Of a DNA stretch of 59,402 nt, positions 9,400-16,962 are shown one piece after another. Position numbers and translations under genes: made by a program. How positions within the stretch are numbered: position 1 is the stretch's first letter; each line of letters starts with the position of its first letter. Origin of the DNA: Rhodospirillaceae bacterium (lineage in GTDB: Bacteria; Pseudomonadota; Alphaproteobacteria; Azospirillales; Azospirillaceae); contig JAJUIU010000014.1 of the NCBI GenBank assembly GCA_029267445.1, positions 1 through 59,402 of the forward strand, written 5' to 3'. The notes beneath the pieces are model-generated. The model was given only the letters and a program-made list of their open reading frames with translations. It ran no database searches and had not been told where the DNA came from.

Positions 9400-10230
9400 A
9401 TGCGCTCCCTCCTCGGAATCGCCGCCATCGCGGCCGCCACCGCCTTCGCCGCCCTGCCCGCAAGCGCGTTCGAAACGCGGAGCTTCCCCGCCAGGGCCGT
9501 CGCGATCGACGGGGTCTACGGCACCGTCACCGTGTCGGTGGACCCCGGCGCCCGGGAGGTGACGGTCAGCGCGTCGGGCTCGCCCAAGTGGCTGCCGGAG
9601 TTCACGGCGGAGCGCTCGGGCGACACGCTGCGCCTGGTCCAGAAGGACCGGCCCCGCCAGATGCGTGGCGACGACAAGGCGAACCAGATCGACGTCCGCG
9701 TGACCGTTCCCGCCGGCACCGCCCTCACCCTGTCCGACCAGATCGGTGACGCCACCGTCGGCGACCTCGACGGACCGTTCACCCTGGAATCCCTGAACAG
9801 CGGCGAGGTGACGGTGGGCCGTGTGACCACGGCCACGCTGAACATCACCGGCAGCGGCGACGTCATCGTCGCGGCGACCGGCGGCGACGCGGTCGCGGCC
9901 ATCATGGGCAGCGGCGATGTCCGGATCGACCGGGTGGGCGGCGCGTTGAACGCCCGCATCATGGGGTCCGGCGACATCGCGACCGGCCCCGTGACGGGCG
10001 GCGTCAACGCCGCGATCTTCGGCTCAGGCGACATCGCGGTCGCCAGCATGGCCGGTACGGCCGAGGCGCGGATCAGCGGCTCCGGCGACATCGACCTCGG
10101 CTCCGGCCGCGCCGACACGCTGACGGTGGAGATCAACGGGTCCGGCGATGTCACTTTCGCCGGCAGCGTCGGCTCCCAGACGGTCCGGAACACCGGTTCC
10201 GGCAGTGTCCGGATCGGCCCGCGCGGCTGA
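9400..10230 (+). CDS. DUF2807 (head GIN domain) exported protein
   Basis: 276 aa with a Sec signal peptide (ALPASAFE, cleavage about residue 22-24). The C-terminal half contains GSGD seven times (the last as GSGS), spaced almost exactly 19 residues (one spacing of 20). This is the periodicity of a parallel beta-helix and the signature of DUF2807 putative auto-transporter adhesin head domains. The N-terminal half ([32 protein letters not shown]) is also beta-rich. It should be periplasmic or surface-exposed; no function is established. The start is the first ATG that gives the signal peptide. Confidence 0.75.
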   Translation: MRSLLGIAAIAAATAFAALPASAFETRSFPARAVAIDGVYGTVTVSVDPGAREVTVSASGSPKWLPEFTAERSGDTLRLVQKDRPRQMRGDDKANQIDVRVTVPAGTALTLSDQIGDATVGDLDGPFTLESLNSGEVTVGRVTTATLNITGSGDVIVAATGGDAVAAIMGSGDVRIDRVGGALNARIMGSGDIATGPVTGGVNAAIFGSGDIAVASMAGTAEARISGSGDIDLGSGRADTLTVEINGSGDVTFAGSVGSQTVRNTGSGSVRIGPRG

Positions 10231-10303
10231 TCCGGGCTGGTCTCCCCGGCCCGGCCGTCCTATCTGTTGGCGGCCGACCCCGTCGAACCGGAGAGCCGCA
10301 CCG

Positions 10304-10723
10304 ATGAAGTACCTGCACACCATGGTCCGCGTGACCGACCTGGACGCCTCGCTGGACTTCTACTGCGCCAAGCTGGGCCTGAAGGAGGTCCGGCGGATGG
10401 AGAACGAGAAGGGCCGCTACACCCTGGTCTTCCTCGCCGCTGAGGAGACGCCGGACGCCCAGATCGAGCTGACCTACAACTGGGACCCGGAGGAGTACAC
10501 GGGCGGGCGCAACTTCGGCCATCTCGCCTTCGCCGTGGACGACATCTACGCCACCTGCCAGCGGCTGATGGACAAGGGTGTGACCATCAACCGCCCGCCG
10601 CGCGACGGCCGCATGGCCTTCGTCCGCTCCCCCGACAACATCTCGGTCGAGCTGCTGCAGAAGGGTGCCGCCCTGCCCCCGGCCGAACCCTGGACCAGCA
10701 TGCCCAACACCGGCGTGTGGTGA
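10304..10723 (+). CDS. gloA: Lactoylglutathione lyase (glyoxalase I)
   Basis: 139-aa VOC-fold enzyme that converts the methylglyoxal-glutathione hemithioacetal to S-lactoylglutathione. The four metal ligands expected for GloA can be placed: His5 (MKYLH), Glu in QIELTYNW, His in [10 protein letters not shown] and Glu in NISVELLQ. The motif [15 protein letters not shown] is typical. The open frame runs back to 10148, but homology begins at the ATG at 10304, preceded by GGAGAGC. Confidence 0.93.
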   Translation: MKYLHTMVRVTDLDASLDFYCAKLGLKEVRRMENEKGRYTLVFLAAEETPDAQIELTYNWDPEEYTGGRNFGHLAFAVDDIYATCQRLMDKGVTINRPPRDGRMAFVRSPDNISVELLQKGAALPPAEPWTSMPNTGVW

Positions 10724-10754
10724 CGCCGGGCGACACCGCTTGACGGACGGCTGA

Positions 10755-10806
10755 GACCTCGCCCAACGATAGGGGCCGGCGCTGCCCGGCGCCCCTTGGC
10801 GAGGTC
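10755..10806 (+). promoter_or_regulatory. Leader hairpin sequestering the RhtB ribosome site
   Basis: GACCTCGCC (10755-10763) is perfectly complementary to GGCGAGGTC (10798-10806). Between them an inner GC-rich hairpin starts with AGGGGC (10771-10776) pairing GCCCCT (10791-10796). The right outer arm contains the purine-rich GCGAGG just before the ATG at 10813, so folding would hide the ribosome binding site of the exporter. No U-tract follows, so it is not a terminator. Confidence 0.45.
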
Positions 10807-10812
10807 CCGTCC

Positions 10813-11430
10813 ATGCCGCCTGAAACCTGGTTCGCCTTCGTCGCGGCCTCGGCCCTGATCATCGCCATGCCGGGGCCGAACGTGGCCCTGATCGTGGCGA
10901 ACACCCTGGCCTATGGCCGGCGCTACGGCCTCGTCACCGTGTCGGGCACCAGTGCCGCCATGGTGCCGCAGCTGGCCCTGACGGTGCTGGGCATGTCCGG
11001 CCTCGTCACCGTCGCCGCCTCCGTCTTCGAATGGGTGCGCTGGGCCGGTGTCGCTTACCTGGTCTGGCTGGCGGTCCAGGCCTTCCGGGCGCCGCCGGTG
11101 GACCTGACCCGCGTGGCGCCCGAGCGCAAGGCCGCCCGCGCCATCTTCCTGCGCGGCTTCCTCGTCTCGCTCAGCAATCCCAAGACGCTGATCTTCTTCG
11201 GCGCCTTCCTGCCGCAGTTCGTCACGCCCGGCGGATCGGTCACCGGCCAGCTCGCCCTGCTGGCGGCGACCTTCCTTGCCGTCGCCGTCCTGCTGGACTG
11301 CGGCTGGGCGCTGGCCGCCGGCCGGCTGCGCGGGCTGCTGTCGACCAGCGGGCGGCTGCGCAACCGGCTGACCGGCGGGTTCTATCTGACTGCCGCCGCC
11401 GGCCTCGCCCTCACCCGCCGCAGCGCCTGA
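10813..11430 (+). CDS. LysE/RhtB family amino-acid exporter
   Basis: 205-aa inner-membrane protein with about six hydrophobic segments. Family motifs: MPGPNVALIVANTLAYGRRYGL at the N-terminus (the PGPN block), WAGVAYLVWLAVQAFR after TM3, and the central FLRGFLVSLSNPKTLIFFGAFLPQF with the conserved NPK. RhtB/LysE proteins export homoserine, threonine, lysine or related amino acids; the substrate here cannot be told. The start at 10813 is right after a hairpin that could hide its ribosome site. Confidence 0.9.
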   Translation: MPPETWFAFVAASALIIAMPGPNVALIVANTLAYGRRYGLVTVSGTSAAMVPQLALTVLGMSGLVTVAASVFEWVRWAGVAYLVWLAVQAFRAPPVDLTRVAPERKAARAIFLRGFLVSLSNPKTLIFFGAFLPQFVTPGGSVTGQLALLAATFLAVAVLLDCGWALAAGRLRGLLSTSGRLRNRLTGGFYLTAAAGLALTRRSA

Positions 11431-11482
11431 CGCGCCGGTTGATCTCGCGGCCCGCCGCCCCTATCCCTTCGGGGGAGCGGGC

Positions 11483-11914
11483 ATGGCCGGGCGGGGAGCG
11501 ATGGAGTACGCGGTTCTGGGCGGGGTGCTGGTCCTGGTCGGACTGATGGCGTGGTTCCTGCTGCGGGAGAAGGGGCCGTCGGACTCCGAAATCCGCAACC
11601 GGCTGGGCACCGTGTCGGGCTTCACCGTGACAGAGATCCACGCCTATTCCGGCACCGGCCTGGCGGCGGACGAGACGGCGGGACGCATCCTGATCCACGG
11701 CAAGGACCGGCCGCAGATCGCCCTGGTCCACATCAAGGAGCTCGTCGCCTTCTTCTACATCCCGAAGGAGGAGGAGTTCGAGATGGAGATCCAGTCCCGC
11801 CGCCATAAGGACGCGTTCTTCATCCGCTTCGAGAAGCGGTCCCAGGCCGACCTCTGGATCAAGATCTTCATGGTGATGGCGAAGGACCACGGCGGCCCGG
11901 TCCCGATCGCCTGA
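11483..11914 (+). CDS. Hypothetical membrane-anchored protein
   Basis: 143 aa. One N-terminal membrane segment (EYAVLGGVLVLVGLMAWFLL, about residues 7-26) is followed by a charged cytoplasmic-type domain with alternating beta and helix (GFTVTEIHAYSGTGLAADETAGRILIHG ... EFEMEIQSRR ... QADLWIKIFMVMAKDHGG). I do not recognise a family. The domain pattern resembles a PH-like fold, but this is a guess. The start at 11483 has GGGGAG 6 nt upstream; ATG 11501 is the alternative. It is convergent with the SnoaL gene 6 bp away. Confidence 0.6.
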   Translation: MAGRGAMEYAVLGGVLVLVGLMAWFLLREKGPSDSEIRNRLGTVSGFTVTEIHAYSGTGLAADETAGRILIHGKDRPQIALVHIKELVAFFYIPKEEEFEMEIQSRRHKDAFFIRFEKRSQADLWIKIFMVMAKDHGGPVPIA

Positions 11915-11920
11915 CAAGCC

Positions 11921-12346
11921 TCAATCCGCCATCCGCCGCTTCACCACGCGCATCAGTGCACCCAGAACCGGCAGCTTCTCGTAGAACTGCTCGGCCGCGT
12001 CCCAATGGTCCACATGGGACGTGACCAAGCCGGCCGCGTCGAACATCACCTCCGACATGCCCTCGATGCTCCAGACCTGCGGCTTGCCCTTCACCCGGAA
12101 CGTGAAGGTCCAGCGCAGGTACCCGGCGGCGGCCCCCATCGCCCGGTCGCGCACGATGAAGCGGGGCTCGTCCAGCTTGTCGAACATGTGGGTGAACAGC
12201 CGGATCAGCCGGTCCCGGTCGCGGAAGTCGTTGAACGGGTCCTTGAACCGCACGTCCGGGGTCGCCAGCCGCGCGAGGTCGCCCGCGTTCGCCTTCGTCA
12301 GCCCCTCGAAGAACCGCGCATACGCCTCCAGGGCCTCCCCGCTCAT
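11921..12346 (-). CDS. SnoaL-like NTF2-fold protein (photolyase operon)
   Basis: 141 aa, SnoaL/NTF2-like cone fold: EAYARFFEGLTKANAGDLARLATPDVRFKDPFNDFRDRD at the N-terminus and TSHVDHWDAAEQFYEKLPVLGALMRVVKRR at the end. It is the last gene of the minus-strand operon DUF6134-photolyase-SDR-SnoaL, and its ATG overlaps the SDR stop as ATGA (12343-12346). In several proteobacteria such SnoaL and SDR genes accompany photolyase in sigma-E/ChrR-type photo-oxidative stress clusters. Its ligand or reaction is unknown. Confidence 0.82.
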   Translation of the reverse strand: MSGEALEAYARFFEGLTKANAGDLARLATPDVRFKDPFNDFRDRDRLIRLFTHMFDKLDEPRFIVRDRAMGAAAGYLRWTFTFRVKGKPQVWSIEGMSEVMFDAAGLVTSHVDHWDAAEQFYEKLPVLGALMRVVKRRMAD

Positions 12347-13122
12347 TTCGGCACCGTCTTGCGGGCGAGCGCGAAGTAGAGCGGGTACGGCATGCAGCGC
12401 ATCCGCTGCAGGATGAAGGCGAACCGGCGGGGGAAGGTGATCTCGAAATGGTCCTGCTTCATCTCCGCCACCATGCGGGCGGACGCCTCCTCCACCGGCA
12501 TCAGGAACGGCATGGGGAAGTCGTTCTTGTCGGTCAGCGGCGTCTTGATGAAGCCTGGGTTCACCAGCTGCGTTTTGATGCCGTACCGCTCCACGTCCAT
12601 CTTCAGCGATTCGGTCATGTTGATCATGGCCGCCTTGCTGGCCCCGTAGGCCAGGGCGCGGGGCAGGCCCCGGTATCCGGCCACGCTGGAGACGACGACG
12701 ATATGGCCCAGCTTGCGCTCGATCATCCCCGGCAGCACGGCGTCCAGCCCGTAGGCGACCCCCAGCACGTTGATGTCGATGGTGGCCTTGAACTCCTCCG
12801 CCTTGAAGCCCTTGGCCCCGTCCGGCTTGTAGGTCCCGGCGTTCAGGATGCAGAGGGCGATCTCACCATGCTGGGCGCGGATGTCCGCCACGGCCTTCCG
12901 CGTCGCCTCCAGGTCGGTCACGTCCAGCGGCACCGGCACGATCCTTCCCGGCCCCGTCGCCCGCGCCGCCACCGCCGACAGCGTCTCCGCCCGCCGGGCG
13001 CTGGCGCAGACGGTCCAGCCCTCCGCCGCCAGCCGCAGGGCGACATGCTCCCCGATCCCGCTGGAGGCCCCGGTGATCCAGCAGACGCCGTCCTTCGGCG
13101 TCGGTGTGCGGACAGGTGTCAT
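12343..13122 (-). CDS. Short-chain dehydrogenase/reductase (photolyase operon)
   Basis: 259-aa classical SDR. The NAD(P) site is ITGASSGIG, followed by NAG in CILNAGTYK, the catalytic Ser in VVVSSVAG, and Tyr/Lys in YGASKAAM. The C-terminus VNPGFIKTPLT and the hydrophobic tail RMRCMPYPLYFALARKTVPK resemble the SDRs seen beside photolyase genes. It overlaps the photolyase stop (13119-13122) and the SnoaL start (12343-12346), both as ATGA, implying translational coupling. The open frame extends upstream inside the photolyase, but homology begins at MTPVRTPTPKDG. Confidence 0.88.
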   Translation of the reverse strand: MTPVRTPTPKDGVCWITGASSGIGEHVALRLAAEGWTVCASARRAETLSAVAARATGPGRIVPVPLDVTDLEATRKAVADIRAQHGEIALCILNAGTYKPDGAKGFKAEEFKATIDINVLGVAYGLDAVLPGMIERKLGHIVVVSSVAGYRGLPRALAYGASKAAMINMTESLKMDVERYGIKTQLVNPGFIKTPLTDKNDFPMPFLMPVEEASARMVAEMKQDHFEITFPRRFAFILQRMRCMPYPLYFALARKTVPK

Positions 13123-14675
13123 TCGGCGGCTTTCCCAGGGTAGGCCGGCTTCAAGCCGGCGATGAATCGCTGCGCATCGCGGCGGATCGCGTCCACCTTC
13201 TCCGGCGCCATCTTCTCGAGCGAGGCGTAGATCATGGTCATGCGCGGGTTGCCCTTCAGGCGCTCCCGGTTCTCGATCAGGAAATTCCAATAGAGGTAGT
13301 TGAAGGGACAGGCGTCGTCACCTGTCCCCTGCCGCACGTCGTAGCGGCAGCGTCCGCAATAGTCCGACATGCGGTCGATGTACTTGCCGCTGGCGGCGTA
13401 GGGCTTGGACCCCAGCATCCCGCCATCCGCGTGCATCACCATGCCGTGGACGTTCGGCAGCTCCACCCAGTCGTACGCGTCGGCGTAGACGGCCAGGTAC
13501 CATTCCTCGATCTCGCGCGGCTCCACCCCCAGCAGCAGGGCGAAGTTGCCGGTCACCATCAGGCGCTGGATATGGTGGGCGTAAGCCTCGCGCTTCGTCT
13601 GGCCCAGCGCCTGGGCCATGCAGTTCATGTCCGTCTCCGCCGTCCAGTAGAAGTCCGGCAGCGGACGGTGCGCGTTCAGGACGTTCGTGTCGGCATAGCC
13701 CGGCATCTTCAGCCAGTAGATGCCCCGCACATACTCCCGCCAGCCCAGGATCTGGCGGATGAAGCCCTCGGCCGCGTTCAGGGGCGCACGCCCCGCCCGG
13801 TACGCCTTCTCCACCTCGCGGCAGACATGCTTGGGGCAGAGCAGGCCGGCGTTCATGTAGGGGGAGAAGACGGCATGGAACAGCGTCTCCTCCCCCGTCT
13901 TCATGGCGTCCTGGTAGTCGCCGAAATGCGGCAGGGCATGGACCAGGAAGTGCTGGAACGCACGCTCAGCGTCGGCCCGCGTCACCGCGAAGCCGAACGG
14001 TCGCAGGTCGCCGAAATGATGGCCGAAGCGCCGCTCCACGAGGTCCAGCACCTCCGTCGTGATGGCGTCCGGCTCCACGGCGAAGCGCGGCGGCGGGGTC
14101 AGCCCCTTGGGCAGGCTCTTGCGGTTCTCCGCGTCGAAGTTCCACTGCCCGCCCTCCGGCTCCCCCTCCGGTGTCAGCAGCAGCCCGTGGTCGCGCCGCA
14201 TCTCGCGATAGAAGAACTCCATGCGGAGCTGGCGGCGGCCCTTGGCGTGGGCGCGGAAGCGGGCGATGGAGGCGAAGAAGCGGTCGTCCTCCCTGATGTC
14301 GACGGGCACGCCGACCGCGTCCTCCCAGCCCTTCATGTCCTGGAAGACGCGCCATTCGCCGGGGAAGGTCACCGCCACCCGCTCCGGCCGGTGCCGCGCC
14401 ACGGCGCGCGCGAGCTCGCCCCGGAAGCTGCCGGTGTTGGCCGGGTCGTCCAGCCGCACATAGTCCACGCGAACGCCGCCGGCCCGCAGCTCCTCGGCGA
14501 AGTGGCGCATGGCGCTGAACAGGAAGGCGATCTTCTTGGGGTGGTGCGGGACGTATGTGGCCTCGTCCCAGACCTCCGCCATCAGGACGGTGTCGGTACC
14601 CTTGTCGAGACCGCGCAGGGCGGCGATGTCCGGGGAGAGCTGGTCCCCCAGGACGAGGCGGAGCGTTCCGGGCAT
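13119..14675 (-). CDS. FeS-type (6-4) photolyase / cryptochrome-related protein (PhrB/CryB class)
   Basis: 518-aa light-driven DNA repair enzyme or photoreceptor of the FeS-BCP group. Evidence: N-terminal LRLVLGDQLSPDIAAL; FAD region with PLNAAEGFIRQILGWREYVRGIYW and HHIQRLMVTGNFALLLGV; and four cysteines at residues 352, 440, 443 and 456 (YCGRC, DDACPF). These spacings match the [4Fe-4S] ligands of Agrobacterium PhrB. The start is 4 bp after the DUF6134 stop and the stop overlaps the SDR start. The family uses FAD and 6,7-dimethyl-8-ribityllumazine and repairs (6-4) photoproducts. Confidence 0.92.
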   Translation of the reverse strand: MPGTLRLVLGDQLSPDIAALRGLDKGTDTVLMAEVWDEATYVPHHPKKIAFLFSAMRHFAEELRAGGVRVDYVRLDDPANTGSFRGELARAVARHRPERVAVTFPGEWRVFQDMKGWEDAVGVPVDIREDDRFFASIARFRAHAKGRRQLRMEFFYREMRRDHGLLLTPEGEPEGGQWNFDAENRKSLPKGLTPPPRFAVEPDAITTEVLDLVERRFGHHFGDLRPFGFAVTRADAERAFQHFLVHALPHFGDYQDAMKTGEETLFHAVFSPYMNAGLLCPKHVCREVEKAYRAGRAPLNAAEGFIRQILGWREYVRGIYWLKMPGYADTNVLNAHRPLPDFYWTAETDMNCMAQALGQTKREAYAHHIQRLMVTGNFALLLGVEPREIEEWYLAVYADAYDWVELPNVHGMVMHADGGMLGSKPYAASGKYIDRMSDYCGRCRYDVRQGTGDDACPFNYLYWNFLIENRERLKGNPRMTMIYASLEKMAPEKVDAIRRDAQRFIAGLKPAYPGKAAE

Positions 14676-14679
14676 GGGG

Positions 14680-15420
14680 TCAGGGCTTGGCGCCCGTCGG
14701 CGCCTCGGCCTGCTGGGTGATCAGCCCCTCCTTGTCCAGCCGGTAGCTGATCTGCTGGTCCTTGGCCTTGAAGGCCATCTTCACCCAGGCGTCGTTGTCG
14801 TCGTACCAGATGTCGATGGCGTCCGTGCTGCCGGGCTTGTTGGACAGGATGTTGATGCGGAAGTGGCGGGCGTCCACCACATCGCCCCCGGCGGTCACGG
14901 GCTCGACGCCCAGCGGCTCGATCCGCACGTCCATCATCAGGCCGCGCTGGGTGTCCAGAAGCTTGGTGGCGCCGATGGTGGCGATGTTCCAGTAGCTGGT
15001 GGGGATCACGTCCGCCGGGGCGATCAGGCTGCCCCGGCTGCTCTCCACGGCGAAGCCGTCCGGCGTGGCGCGCCCGCGCACCCAATGCTCCCGGCCGTCG
15101 TCGTTGGTCGTGGTGTCGAGGGAGACCAGCCGCCCGTTCTCCCACACCTCGCGGTTCCGGTGCTCGTACCGGAACGCGGTGATGAAGGCGAGCCGGACCT
15201 TGAAGTTGATCTCCTTCTCCACGATCACGCGCTCCCCCTCGCGGGTGAAGCGCAGACGGTGGAAGCCCATCTCGCTGTCGCCGTTGCGGAACACGGTGAA
15301 GGGGATTTCGCCCGACGGCGGAATGGCCGACGCGACCGCGACCGACGCGGCGACCGTCGCCGCCGAAACCAGGACGGCGCCAAGCACGAGCCCGGCGCGC
15401 AGCATGCGCTTTGCCATCAT
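14680..15420 (-). CDS. DUF6134 family exported protein (photolyase operon)
   Basis: 246 aa with a signal peptide or N-terminal anchor (RMLRAGLVLGAVLVSAATVAASVAVASAIP). The body, IPFTVFRNGDSEMGFHRLRFTREGERVIVEKEINFKV and later YWNIATIGATKLLDTQRG, fits DUF6134, a beta-rich exported family of unknown function. It is first in the minus-strand operon, 4 bp before the photolyase. ATG 15420 is used; the adjacent ATG 15417 has slightly better ribosome-site spacing. Its role in a photolyase operon is not explained. Confidence 0.75.
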   Translation of the reverse strand: MMAKRMLRAGLVLGAVLVSAATVAASVAVASAIPPSGEIPFTVFRNGDSEMGFHRLRFTREGERVIVEKEINFKVRLAFITAFRYEHRNREVWENGRLVSLDTTTNDDGREHWVRGRATPDGFAVESSRGSLIAPADVIPTSYWNIATIGATKLLDTQRGLMMDVRIEPLGVEPVTAGGDVVDARHFRINILSNKPGSTDAIDIWYDDNDAWVKMAFKAKDQQISYRLDKEGLITQQAEAPTGAKP

Positions 15421-15513
15421 GCCTTCACTCCCGTTCCGCACATTTTCCGTGTCCCCGAAGAGATAGTCCGCCACCCGGCGTCGCGCCAGTCCGCCGCGCG
15501 ATCATTCCCGACC

Positions 15514-16242
15514 TCAACCCTTGGTGCGCAGCGTGGAACGGCCGCCGTCCACGCCCAGCGTCTGGCCGGTGATCCAGCCGCTGTCTGGCGACAGCAGGAA
15601 GGCCGCCGCCGCCGCCTGATCCTCCGCCTCGCCCAAGCGGGGCAGCGGATGCATCGCGGCGATGCCCTGGGCGAACTGCTCGCTGCTGATCAGCGGCTTG
15701 GCGAGCGGCGTCCGCGTCAACGACGGCGCCACGATGTTGACCCGCACATGGGGCGCCCATTCCGCCGCCAGGGTCCGGCCGAGTGCCGCCACGGCCCCCT
15801 TGGCCGTCCCGATGACCGCATGGTTGGGGAAGCCCTGCTCCACCGCCACGGTGGAGAACAGGACGACGGCGCCCTTGGCCGCCTTCAGCCCCTTCTCCGC
15901 CGCCTTCAGCGCGGTGACGGCACCCAGCACGTTCAGCCGGTAGGCGGTCAGGAAGTCCTGCTCCGACGTGGCCTTCAGCGGCTTGATGACGATGCTGCCG
16001 ACACAGTAGGCGAGGCCGCCGATCCCCTCGCCCGTGTCGGCGGCGGCCACGGCCCGGGTCAGCGCGTCGCCGTCCAGCACGTCGGCCACGGCGGAACCGG
16101 CGTCCAGTTCCCGGGCCAGCGCCTCCACCTTTGCCGCGTCGCGGGCGATCAGATGCAGCGGGTGGCCGGCGGCGCGCAGCTTCCGGGACAGCGCCTCGCC
16201 GATGCCGCCGGTGGCGCCGATGACGATGATGGGAGATGCCAT
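15514..16242 (-). CDS. Short-chain dehydrogenase/reductase
   Basis: 242-aa SDR. Cofactor loop GATGGIGEALSRKL; Ser region VVLFSTVAVEQGFPNH; then the segment HAVIGTAKGAVAALGRTLAAEW, where the active-site position before the Lys reads IGTAK rather than the usual YxxxK. The canonical catalytic Tyr is therefore not evident. The C-terminus GWITGQTLGVDGGRSTLRTKG is the classic SDR end. Atypical SDRs of this sort ('divergent') may reduce unusual substrates or be non-catalytic. It lies 93 bp upstream of the photolyase operon on the same strand, so it could belong to it. Confidence 0.83.
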   Translation of the reverse strand: MASPIIVIGATGGIGEALSRKLRAAGHPLHLIARDAAKVEALARELDAGSAVADVLDGDALTRAVAAADTGEGIGGLAYCVGSIVIKPLKATSEQDFLTAYRLNVLGAVTALKAAEKGLKAAKGAVVLFSTVAVEQGFPNHAVIGTAKGAVAALGRTLAAEWAPHVRVNIVAPSLTRTPLAKPLISSEQFAQGIAAMHPLPRLGEAEDQAAAAAFLLSPDSGWITGQTLGVDGGRSTLRTKG

Positions 16243-16445
16243 TGTGCTCGATTCCGTGATTGCGGGCTTGATACGGAGCCAGGGGCGCTCCGGATGCATG
16301 CTGCGACAACTAGGCCGACGGCGGCGCCCGTCCACCGTGCCCTATCCCTCTGATCGCGGCCTCGAATCCGGGGACAGCGCGCACCACATGCTGTAGGCTC
16401 CGCGCCGAAGGCACGCGCGTTCCCATCCACCGACCGGCCGGCCCC

Positions 16446-16937
16446 ATGGCGTCCATCACCGCAGTTCCCGCACCCTACGCCGCGCACGACCACGCCCACT
16501 GCGTCGGCACGGCGATGGACCGGGCGCGGGCGCTCTGCGCGGACCGGGGCGTGCGCCTGACGCCGATCCGCGAGCGGGTGCTGAATCTCGTCTGGACCAG
16601 CCATCGGCCGCGCGGCGCCTACGACATCCTGGAGGACCTCGCGGCGGCGGAGGGCAAGCGGGTGGCCCCGCTCACCGTCTATCGCGCGCTGGACTTCCTG
16701 GTCGCCCAGGGCCTCGTCCACCGCATCGAAAGCCTGAACGCCTATGTCGGCTGCTCGAACCCGGAGCACAGCCACAGCGGCCAGTTCCTTGTCTGCGAAG
16801 GCTGCGGCACGGCGACCGAGTTGAACGATCCACGCATCACCCGGACCGTGTCCGAGGGCGCCCGCGAGCTGGGCTTCCGGGTCCAGCGACAGACGGTGGA
16901 AATCCTCGGCACCTGCCCGGCCTGCCAGTCCGCCTGA
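16446..16937 (+). CDS. zur: Fur-family zinc uptake regulator (Zur-like)
   Basis: 163-aa Fur-family repressor. Winged helix: RLTPIRERVLNLVWTSHRPRGAYDILEDL and LTVYRALDFLVAQGLVHRIESLNAYVGC. Structural zinc site: C117EGC120 and C157PAC160. A short His-rich N-terminus (HDHAHC) precedes it. Zur rather than Fur is chosen because of LNAYVGC, the 2xCxxC layout and the COG0523 GTPase gene 25 bp downstream. Under zinc sufficiency it should repress zinc acquisition genes; no clear Zur palindrome was seen upstream. Confidence 0.88.
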   Translation: MASITAVPAPYAAHDHAHCVGTAMDRARALCADRGVRLTPIRERVLNLVWTSHRPRGAYDILEDLAAAEGKRVAPLTVYRALDFLVAQGLVHRIESLNAYVGCSNPEHSHSGQFLVCEGCGTATELNDPRITRTVSEGARELGFRVQRQTVEILGTCPACQSA

Positions 16938-16962
16938 CATTCCCCAGCCGGTAACCCCACAC

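Noticed and set aside
13104-16353. Long plus-strand frames (538 and 614 aa) across the photolyase, DUF6134 and SDR genes
   Set aside because: Antisense to four genes with recognisable families and translational coupling on the minus strand.
16360-16385. tRNA-like TCGAATCC string near zur
   Set aside because: No acceptor or anticodon stems could be built around it.
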